From Gallionella sp. UBA6045 (GTDB lineage: Bacteria; Pseudomonadota; Gammaproteobacteria; Burkholderiales; Gallionellaceae), in assembly GCA_002429165.1 (NCBI GenBank), contig DIYV01000190.1, forward strand, positions 1,056-13,052: a stretch of 11,997 nt of DNA, read 5' to 3'. The position numbers and the translations under genes are program-made. The notes beneath the pieces were generated by a model that saw only the letters and a program-made list of their open reading frames with translations, made no database searches and was not told where the DNA came from. Below are positions 7,121 through 11,997 of this stretch, piece after piece. How positions within the stretch are numbered: the first letter of the stretch is position 1; every line of letters begins with the position of its first letter.

Positions 7121-7168
7121 CATATTAGCGATTTCTAATATGTTACATCTTGCCAGGTGTATCCGCAA
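7121..7168 (-). promoter_or_regulatory. Promoter with 22-bp palindromic operator candidate
   Basis: CATATTAG (7121-7128) and CTAATATG (7135-7142) are perfect 8-bp arms around a 6-bp spacer, just upstream of the Shine-Dalgarno sequence. On the minus strand a possible promoter is TTGCGG (7163-7168), a 17-bp spacer, and TAACAT (7140-7145). The palindrome overlaps the -10 box and the expected transcription start. This is the layout of a repressor site of the ArsR, MarR or PadR winged-helix kind. The promoter boxes are weak matches; the palindrome itself is exact. Confidence 0.5.
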
Positions 7169-7235
7169 TGAAATGTCTTCAGGCTCATACCGAATTGGCA
7201 TATGCAAAATCAATTGTGCTCCGTCATCGAATCAC

Positions 7236-7313
7236 TAACAGGAAGGCTTCAATTATCCGGAAGTAGTAATCCACGCTTCGTTGGCACATCTGCCGCAGGT
7301 CGGCTGCCCCTGA
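7236..7313 (+). pseudogene. Remnant of the 3' end of a trpB2 gene
   Basis: The stretch from 7236 aligns without gaps to the last 22 sense codons of trpB2 at 994-1059, with 54 of 66 bases identical by my hand count. In the trpB2 reading frame it encodes EGFNYPEVVIHASLAHLPQV followed by GCP and a stop at 7311-7313; the window's trpB2 ends EDFNYPEEAIQASLAKLPQV-A. The copy's first aligned codon is TAA where trpB2 has CAA, and similarity disappears upstream. Most differences are silent or conservative. It is therefore a leftover of a second, diverged trpB2 gene, not a recent copy. It is not translated as a gene now. Confidence 0.72.
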
Positions 7314-7340
7314 TTGCCAAGAAATACCGGGCCGGTTGTT

Positions 7341-7390
7341 CGAATTCCCTTAAAATCTCCCGCACAACAAAACACCTCAAAGGGAATTCG
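7341..7390 (+). promoter_or_regulatory. Stem-loop that covers the symporter's ribosome binding site
   Basis: CGAATTCCCTT (7341-7351) and AAGGGAATTCG (7380-7390) are a perfect 11-bp inverted repeat with a 28-nt A/C-rich spacer. The right arm contains AAAGGG (7379-7384), the presumed Shine-Dalgarno sequence for the GTG start at 7394. In RNA the stem would hide the ribosome binding site. A possible -10 box, TAAAAT (7351-7356), overlaps the left arm end; if it is used, the transcript would start inside the loop and the stem could not form, making the repeat a DNA operator instead. Another short palindrome, ACCGG-G-CCGGT, lies at 7326-7336. Confidence 0.5.
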
Positions 7391-7393
7391 TGC

Positions 7394-8893
7394 GTGAGTA
7401 ACCATATTTCGTCGGTCGATTATTTCATTATCGTTATTTACCTTGTCGCCACCACCGTGTTCGGCGCATGGTTTGTAAAACGCAGCGGTGACATGAAGGG
7501 TTTCACCCTTGCCGGAAAGATCATCCCGGGCTGGGCGATAGGCCTGTCGTTGATGGCCACCTACCTGAGCAGCATCAGTTATCTGGCCAATCCCGGTAAA
7601 AGTTATGCATCCGACTGGCGCCCCTTTGTTTTCTCATTGACACTGCCCATCGCCATCATGATTGCATCCAGGTGGTTTGTTCCGCTCTACCGCAACAGGG
7701 TACAGACCACCGCTTACGAATATCTGGAACAGCGTTTTTCCCTGTGGGCGCGCGTGTACATGGGCGCGGCCTACATCCTGCTGCAGATCGGGCGTTTTGC
7801 CGTGGTGCTCTATCTCACCGCATTGGCGTTGGCGGCATTGCTCAATATCGATATCAAGGCATTGATACTGGTGCTGGGATTCCTGACCATCATCTATACC
7901 CTGCTGGGCGGCTTTGCGGCGGTGATCTGGACCGATGTCGTCCAGGCCGTGGTGTTGTTCCTGGGCGGTCTGGTGTGTCTGCTGGTCTTGCTGATCAACA
8001 TGCCGGGCGGCTGGGAACAACTGGCCGCGGTCACCAGCCGCGAGCATAAATTCGCGCTGGGTGCGATGGATTTCGATCTGGTCACGCAGAGCTTCTGGGT
8101 GATCTTCATTTTCGGCCTTGTTGAAAACCTGAAAAACTTTTCGGTGGACCAGAATTATGTACAGCGCTTCCTGTCGGCCCCCAGCGAGGCAGAAGCGAAA
8201 AAGGCCCTGTGGCTGGGCGGTCTGTTGTACATCCCGATCTCGGCGATGTTCTTCATGATCGGCACCTTGCTTTTTGTCTACTACCTGAATGTGCACCCCG
8301 CGGATTTCCCGGCCAAGGCCGACCAGGTCTTCCCCTATTTCATCGTGCATGAATTGCCGACCGGCATGGCCGGGCTGGTGATTGCCGGCGTGCTGGCTGC
8401 CGGCATGAGCACGATGAGCTCATCGCTCAATAGCGCGGCGACCGTATACACCATCGATTTTTTCAAACGTGTCCTGAATCCGGATGCGGACGACCATACG
8501 CAGTTGAAGATGATACGCACCGCAACGGGTTTGATTGGTGGGCTCGCCACCCTGGCCAGCCTGGCGATGATCAATGCAAAAACAGCACTCGATGTCTGGT
8601 GGGAAATATCGGCCATCTTCGGCGGTGGCATGCTGGGCCTGTTCCTGTCCGCGGTATTGATGCCCAAACTTGAATCGCGCCAGGCCATGTTCGCCACGAT
8701 TGCAGGCCTGCTGTTTGTCGCCTGGGCAACCGGCAGCAAGCTCTGGTTTGCCGGTGACGTATGGGCATTCGGTTGGCACGCCATGATGATCGGGGTGGTG
8801 GGCACGCTGCTGATTATCGCGACATCTTATGTGTTGCAATTGTTTGGTTTGTTGCAATCGCCGGGTGTGCCGCAGGCGTCGGGGCGGGATTGA
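7394..8893 (+). CDS. Sodium:solute symporter (SSS/SLC5 family)
   Basis: Inner membrane Na+-coupled uptake permease of 499 residues with 13-14 predicted hydrophobic segments, normal for the family. The N-terminus VDYFIIVIYLVATTVFGAWF is the first helix. LAGKIIPGWAIGLSLMATYLSS (about 40-61) is the conserved first core helix with its unwound region, and GGFAAVIWTDVVQAVVLF (about 172-189) is the SSF signature. GVLAAGMSTMSSSLNSAATV (about 336-355) is the Na+-binding helix with the serine/threonine cluster. The substrate is not decided by sequence; sugar or sialic-acid-like SSS members are close in wording. The frame is open to 7202, but the upstream part reads through the trpB2 remnant out of frame, so it is not protein. 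GTG at 7394 with AAAGGG 9 nt before gives a normal N-terminus. Confidence 0.9.
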   Translation: MSNHISSVDYFIIVIYLVATTVFGAWFVKRSGDMKGFTLAGKIIPGWAIGLSLMATYLSSISYLANPGKSYASDWRPFVFSLTLPIAIMIASRWFVPLYRNRVQTTAYEYLEQRFSLWARVYMGAAYILLQIGRFAVVLYLTALALAALLNIDIKALILVLGFLTIIYTLLGGFAAVIWTDVVQAVVLFLGGLVCLLVLLINMPGGWEQLAAVTSREHKFALGAMDFDLVTQSFWVIFIFGLVENLKNFSVDQNYVQRFLSAPSEAEAKKALWLGGLLYIPISAMFFMIGTLLFVYYLNVHPADFPAKADQVFPYFIVHELPTGMAGLVIAGVLAAGMSTMSSSLNSAATVYTIDFFKRVLNPDADDHTQLKMIRTATGLIGGLATLASLAMINAKTALDVWWEISAIFGGGMLGLFLSAVLMPKLESRQAMFATIAGLLFVAWATGSKLWFAGDVWAFGWHAMMIGVVGTLLIIATSYVLQLFGLLQSPGVPQASGRD

Positions 8894-8999
8894 GTGAGCT
8901 GCTCCTATTGATAAGTTAAGCGTAAACTGGACGCCAATTGCGCAGGCAATGAATTGATGCTTCATCCTGGTATTCAATTTCTTGTGAAGGAGAATTGTC

Positions 9000-9509
9000 A
9001 TGGATTCCACTTACCGCCTTGACTCCAAATTAGACCTCTCATTCGAGCGTTTCGTGGATGAGCCAAAAGAACTGATCTGGCGCGCATGGACACATCCTCA
9101 GCATCTTAAACCATGGTTCTGCCCTTTGCCGTGGACGACGATAGATTGCGAGATCGACCTGCGACCCGGCGGCTTATTTCGCACCGTGATGCAGTCGCCC
9201 GAGGGACAGGAATTTCCCAATATCGGCTGTTACCTTGAGGTGGTTGAAAACGAGAGGCTGGTCTGGACGAATGCGCTCTTGCCAAACTTTCGCCCGGCAC
9301 TACCGAACAAGACGGGTGAATCCGTCGAATTTTTCTTCACGGCCAGCATTGAATTGGCGGTTCACGGTACGGGAACCCGTTACACCGCCACCGTTCGTCA
9401 CGGCGACGAAGCAAGCTGCAAGCAGCACGCCGCCATGGGCTTCGAAGCAGGCTGGGGTAAGGCGCTGGAACAACTGGTGGCCTATATCAAAGCCGGAAAA
9501 ATGAAATAA
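9000..9509 (+). CDS. SRPBCC/AHSA1-type (START-like) domain protein
   Basis: 169-residue cytoplasmic protein with one helix-grip domain of the AHSA1/CalC-like family (YndB type), whose members bind hydrophobic ligands. The first strand and helix are seen in [30 protein letters not shown] (12-41, shown only as the family start). The mid-strand signature is [14 protein letters not shown] (51-64). [18 protein letters not shown] near the end (147-164) is the long C-terminal helix. The ligand is unknown. AAGGAG (8987-8992) is 7 nt before the ATG. It has 106 bp after the symporter stop and its stop is 1 bp before the next gene, so the pair is surely co-translated. Confidence 0.88.
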   Translation: MDSTYRLDSKLDLSFERFVDEPKELIWRAWTHPQHLKPWFCPLPWTTIDCEIDLRPGGLFRTVMQSPEGQEFPNIGCYLEVVENERLVWTNALLPNFRPALPNKTGESVEFFFTASIELAVHGTGTRYTATVRHGDEASCKQHAAMGFEAGWGKALEQLVAYIKAGKMK

Positions 9510-9510
9510 C

Positions 9511-9807
9511 ATGAGTGCTGCCAGGCTTGAAGACATTCCCAACATCGGCAAGTCCATCGCGTCCGACCTGCGCTCGCTCGGCATCCTCACCCCGCAACAA
9601 CTCGCGACGCGCGATCCGCTGAAGACTTACCTCGCCTTGTCCGGCAACATAGGGCAACGCCACGATCCCTGCGTGCTCTACACCCTGATGGCCGCGCAAC
9701 ATTATCTGCAAAGCGGCGAAACCATCTCCTGGTGGAAATTTACGGAGCAAGGAAAAAAGATCCTCGCGGAAGAAACAGAACGCAAAGCGAAACTAGTGCG
9801 AAGCTGA
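9511..9807 (+). CDS. Cdd1-type helix-hairpin-helix protein
   Basis: 98-residue protein of the Cdd1/pathogenicity-locus family (PF11731 type), normally about 90-110 residues. A helix-hairpin-helix is visible at LEDIPNIGKSIASDLRSLGI (6-25), followed by the family block GQRHDPCVLYTLMAAQHYL (48-66) and WWKFTEQGKK (74-83). HhH motifs suggest non-specific DNA binding; older annotation as mitomycin resistance is not proven, and the real role is unknown. The ATG starts 1 bp after the preceding stop with only a weak Shine-Dalgarno sequence, so translation is probably coupled to the SRPBCC gene. No clear terminator hairpin follows. Confidence 0.88.
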   Translation: MSAARLEDIPNIGKSIASDLRSLGILTPQQLATRDPLKTYLALSGNIGQRHDPCVLYTLMAAQHYLQSGETISWWKFTEQGKKILAEETERKAKLVRS

Positions 9808-9853
9808 CCCTGATAATTCCGTCAATAATTCCCTATACCAACCCGAGTATTAC

Positions 9854-9901
9854 TCAGAGTATAAGGATAACGAGAAGCACAATCAGCAATATTTCAAGCA
9901 T
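9854..9901 (-). CDS. Putative 15-residue hydrophobic peptide
   Basis: The reading frame encodes MLEILLIVLLVILIL and stops at TGA. AAGGAG (9908-9913) is 6 nt before the ATG, close to ideal. The peptide is nearly all aliphatic, as in a membrane-inserting helix, and resembles the first helix of DUF3309-type small membrane proteins (about 50 residues). It may therefore be a truncated remnant of one rather than a complete gene. A hairpin lies just upstream of the Shine-Dalgarno sequence. Length alone gives no statistical support; the ribosome binding site and composition are the only evidence. Confidence 0.35.
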   Translation of the reverse strand: MLEILLIVLLVILIL

Positions 9902-10212
9902 GAATATCTCCTTGGTATCAGGGTGGCCTGATGAAAGTCCCCTGATTAAATTCAAATTCCATATTGGCATCAGACATGCAGCTTAGGCTTTTCATATCCA
10001 TGACACCGTGCGCTAGCGTACGAAGCATCAAAATACTTGACCGGAACGACATACTGGCCGGGGGGTGGAGATATCCATCACGGCATAAAAGGAACGCAAT
10101 CCCGCCATAGCCGCAGTACCGTGCTGCAGGATGATGGACGCCACTGCATCTACGCGCGATGCCAGCCGGTTCGCTGTGCATTCCCGGTATTCATGGAAGA
10201 AACGGGGTTCGT
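9902..10212. other. Region without a convincing conventional gene
   Basis: Part of a 547-bp stretch (9808-10354) between the Cdd1 and DUF2188 genes. On the minus strand it has two overlapping open frames (10028-10216 from a TTG, and 9918-10181). Neither has a good ribosome binding site nor a family I recognise. The TTG frame overlaps the stop of the 36-residue reading frame upstream. The wording of these frames looks protein-like in parts, so an old frameshifted gene is possible. Confidence 0.3.
9917..9946 (-). promoter_or_regulatory. Hairpin just upstream of the 15-residue reading frame
   Basis: ATCAGGG (9917-9923) and CCCTGAT (9940-9946) are perfect 7-bp arms with a 16-nt spacer. On the minus-strand transcript the stem ends 3 nt before AAGGAG, so it stands directly in front of the ribosome binding site of the short reading frame. 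It could stabilise the leader or be an operator; no further evidence. Confidence 0.3.
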
Positions 10213-10323
10213 TCAATCCGGATTACGTGCACATGTGCCTTTTGTACGGCATAGCCGCATGGCTGTCGAACCCTGCACCAGCAGCAGCAACAGAAGTACT
10301 GTTATAAAAAAATATGTAATCAT
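10213..10323 (-). CDS. Putative 36-residue single-pass membrane peptide
   Basis: ATG at 10323 opens a frame of 36 residues: the start MITYFFITVLLLLLLVQGS is one hydrophobic helix or signal peptide, followed by a basic tail with two cysteines (RLCRTKGTCARNPD). GGAG (10333-10336) is 9 nt before the ATG. It lies on the same strand as the DUF2188 gene, 31 bp after its stop, with a hairpin between them, so partial read-through could express it. The tail after the helix has an STA sequence that could be a signal peptidase site; in that case the product would be a short secreted cysteine peptide. No family is recognised. Confidence 0.42.
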   Translation of the reverse strand: MITYFFITVLLLLLLVQGSTAMRLCRTKGTCARNPD

Positions 10324-10349
10324 GATATTGGACTCCATTAATTAAGAAG

Positions 10350-10369
10350 TGGCGCTAGGCTTTGCGCCA
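10350..10369 (-). terminator. Hairpin at the DUF2188 stop, possible leaky terminator
   Basis: TGGCGC (10350-10355) and GCGCCA (10364-10369) form a perfect 6-bp stem with an 8-nt loop that overlaps the DUF2188 stop codon. On the minus strand it is followed by CTTCTTAATT, a poor T-tract, which suggests partial termination. Confidence 0.45.
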
Positions 10370-10600
10370 TTGATCCGATTTTCCGGTTGTCGTATTGCGA
10401 ACGCGTTCAACCACCGGTGAAGCACCCGGATTCAATTCCTTGGCCCGTTCGATTGCCTTTGCCTGTGTAGGCAATACAGCGCTGGCCCGTTCCGAATTGC
10501 CCTTCCTGACTGCAAAATCGCCTTCGGGTCGCTTTTCAACAAACAACTTTTTATCGAGCTTGCTGGCTGCTGCCGGTTTTTTATCTTTGGTATTTGACAT
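10355..10600 (-). CDS. DUF2188 family small protein
   Basis: 81-residue basic cytoplasmic protein. The part LFVEKRPEGDFAVRKGNSERAS (from residue 19) followed by LPTQAKAIERAKEL (43-56) and a C-terminal QWRKA is the DUF2188 layout: W/F-containing strand, tk.eAi..A helix, then a glycine-containing strand. The first 18 residues are lysine/alanine-rich and likely disordered. Function of the family is unknown; members often lie among general stress genes. The start at 10600 has AAAGGA 9 nt before it. Upstream in-frame ATGs at 10687 and 10675 would add an unlikely N-terminus. Confidence 0.82.
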   Translation of the reverse strand: MSNTKDKKPAAASKLDKKLFVEKRPEGDFAVRKGNSERASAVLPTQAKAIERAKELNPGASPVVERVRNTTTGKSDQWRKA

Positions 10601-10737
10601 GGCGTGTGTTCCTTTCGTAAAAAGTACCGATGAATGAGAACCAATGTGCATGACGCAGAATCGTTTCAACGTCATGGATATCACCATATTCCTTCAAACA
10701 TCATCAAACTGTGCGCCAGCCAACATAGTGCGGTAGA

Positions 10738-10750
10738 GATACTCAGTATC
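10738..10750. promoter_or_regulatory. 13-bp palindrome in the gap between divergent DUF2188 and AsmA genes
   Basis: GATACT-C-AGTATC is an exact inverted repeat. It lies 138 bp upstream of the DUF2188 start and 118 bp upstream of the AsmA start, in the 267-bp divergent gap. It could be an operator for either gene. The rest of the gap holds no reading frame I support and no clear -35/-10 pair. Confidence 0.3.
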
Positions 10751-10867
10751 ATGTCTATACAAAATACTCGTACAGATTGAAGTGGTCATACTGAAAATCC
10801 AATCCCGGATTTGCATTATTGATTGTGCCGGGTGGCGGTAGAATCACGACGTAACCGGATCAGGACA

Positions 10868-11997
10868 ATGTCAAAATCACAAAAAATCATTCTCTATACC
10901 ATCGGCGGATCGGTTGGCCTCCTTGTCATCATCGCGGCAGCCCTGCACTTTTTTGTGGATGCCAATGCCTACAAGCCCCGCGTGGAAGCGGCCGCATCGG
11001 ATGCGTTGGGGATGGAAGTCAGGGTCGGCGGCAAGATGGGATTCAGCCTCTTCCCCGGCTTGCAAGTCACGCTGAATGACGTGCAGATTCGTAACCGCAA
11101 AACGGACCTCGTCTCCGCACAGGAGGCCAGCTTGGGAATCGACCTGCTCCCTCTGCTCCACAAGGAAGTCCGGATCGAGAAGATCGTGCTTAAACACCCC
11201 AGTATCTATATCGAGTTGGGCAGCGACGGCAAGTACAACTTCGAGACAACGCAGCCAGCCGGGCCATTACCCGCACTGGGTCTGGCCGGGGTTTCGCTCA
11301 CGGACAGCTCACTCATCTACGCGGACAAGCAATCCGATTTCGGATTTGAGGCAGGAGATTGCAAGCTGGACCTGCGCCGCTTTCTGCTATCGCAGGGAAA
11401 AAGTTCGGACCTGATCAAGAACCTTTCCTTCACGGCGGAGCTCGCCTGCGGAAAGATCCAGACCAAGGATTTTGCCGTGTCCGACTTGAAATTTTCGCTC
11501 GCGGCGAAGGACGGAATCTTTGATGTAAAGCCGGTCACCATGGGCGTCTTCGGCGGAAAGGGCTCGGGGAGAATTCGTGCGGACTATTCGGGCGCAGTCC
11601 CACAATACCGGGTCGATTACGCTCTGCGGCAGTTCCGCATCGAAGCGTTTTACAAAACCCTGTCGCAGCAGAAAGTCATAGAAGGCACGATGGATTTTTC
11701 CGCGAAACTTTCGATGCACGGAAAGACTGTAAACGAGATGACACAGACTGCGAGCGGAGATGCCTCGCTGCGCGGCGAGAACCTCACGCTCATCGGCAAC
11801 GATCTCGATCTGGAGTTTGCAAGGTATGAATCCAGTCAGCACTTCAGCCTCGTGGATGTGGGTGCCGTCATCTTTGCCGGGCCCGTGGGTTTGGCGGTCA
11901 CCAAGGGATACGACTTTGCCAGCATCTTGAAAGATTCGGGAGGTACCAGTGCGATCCGTAAGCTCGTCTCCGAATGGAAGATCGAGCACGGTGTGGC
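10868..11997 (+). CDS. AsmA family protein (3' end outside window)
   Basis: The first 376 residues are seen, and the frame remains open at the window end. An N-terminal membrane anchor (about 7-29, ILYTIGGSVGLLVIIAAALHFF) is followed at once by VDANAYKPRVEAAASDALGMEV and GKMGFSLFPGLQVTLNDVQIRN, the AsmA_N signature. The rest is predicted periplasmic beta-rich repeat. AsmA-like proteins of Gram-negative bacteria influence outer membrane lipid transport and assembly; full proteins are often 600-750 residues, so about half is missing. ATG at 10868 is the first start in frame; AGGA (10862-10865) is only 2 nt before it, so the ribosome binding site is poor. A minus-strand frame at 11387-11989 is its shadow. 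Confidence 0.9.
   Translation, partial: MSKSQKIILYTIGGSVGLLVIIAAALHFFVDANAYKPRVEAAASDALGMEVRVGGKMGFSLFPGLQVTLNDVQIRNRKTDLVSAQEASLGIDLLPLLHKEVRIEKIVLKHPSIYIELGSDGKYNFETTQPAGPLPALGLAGVSLTDSSLIYADKQSDFGFEAGDCKLDLRRFLLSQGKSSDLIKNLSFTAELACGKIQTKDFAVSDLKFSLAAKDGIFDVKPVTMGVFGGKGSGRIRADYSGAVPQYRVDYALRQFRIEAFYKTLSQQKVIEGTMDFSAKLSMHGKTVNEMTQTASGDASLRGENLTLIGNDLDLEFARYESSQHFSLVDVGAVIFAGPVGLAVTKGYDFASILKDSGGTSAIRKLVSEWKIEHGV

Noticed and set aside
7202..7393. Longer N-terminus for the sodium:solute symporter (64 extra residues)
   Set aside because: The extension reads through the trpB2 remnant in another frame and through the hairpin; it has no ribosome binding site and no family counterpart. The GTG at 7394 gives a normal N-terminus.
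7634..8350. 238-residue minus-strand frame opposite the symporter
   Set aside because: Antisense shadow of a membrane protein, rich in H, Q and D, no domain.
10279..10292. Short CAG repeat
   Set aside because: It is four CAG/CAA units that encode the leucine run of the small membrane peptide; not a microsatellite of note.
11387..11989. 200-residue minus-strand frame opposite the AsmA gene
   Set aside because: The plus strand has a continuous AsmA frame with a clear anchor and signature; the minus frame has no recognised domain.

Overview
The window is ordinary bacterial chromosome, about 55% G+C by eye. It carries housekeeping, stress and transport genes on both strands. I see no rRNA, complete tRNA, CRISPR array, transposase or phage gene. 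Protein types (stand-alone TrpB2, ETHE1-type persulfide dioxygenase, AsmA, Cdd1, DUF2188, C_GCAxxG_C_C), a Pseudomonas-like REP hairpin and codon usage suggest a Gram-negative proteobacterium. A betaproteobacterium of the Nitrosomonadales/Gallionellaceae kind is the best guess, but this is inference only.

Left part (1-4138). A TrpB2-type tryptophan synthase beta chain, cut by the window start, ends against a long two-tier hairpin. It converges on a three-gene minus-strand operon: NAD(P)H-dependent FMN reductase, pirin, DoxX membrane protein. A LysR regulator is divergent from that operon. The 107 bp between them carries repeats that look like operator sites. The set resembles a LysR-controlled redox or electrophile stress module.

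Middle (4139-7393). A persulfide dioxygenase of the ETHE1 type converges on lysR. Upstream of it on the same strand are a REP-like hairpin, a MATE efflux pump and a C_GCAxxG_C_C redox-type protein. The last two each have an inverted repeat at the presumed promoter. Between the C_GCAxxG_C_C gene and the next gene lies a decayed 3' end of a second trpB2 gene. It is followed by a perfect 11-bp inverted repeat that would fold over the ribosome binding site of the next gene.

Right part (7394-11997). A sodium:solute symporter is followed by a tightly spaced pair (SRPBCC/AHSA1 protein and a Cdd1 helix-hairpin-helix protein). Next comes about 550 bp without a conventional gene. On the minus strand this stretch holds two very short reading frames, each with a Shine-Dalgarno sequence, that encode hydrophobic peptides of 15 and 36 residues. 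A DUF2188 gene lies just upstream of them. The window ends inside an AsmA-family gene.

Nothing here is clearly a new system. The observations most worth checking are the trpB2 remnant, the RBS-masking hairpin in front of the symporter, the two membrane peptides, and the palindromic operator candidates.
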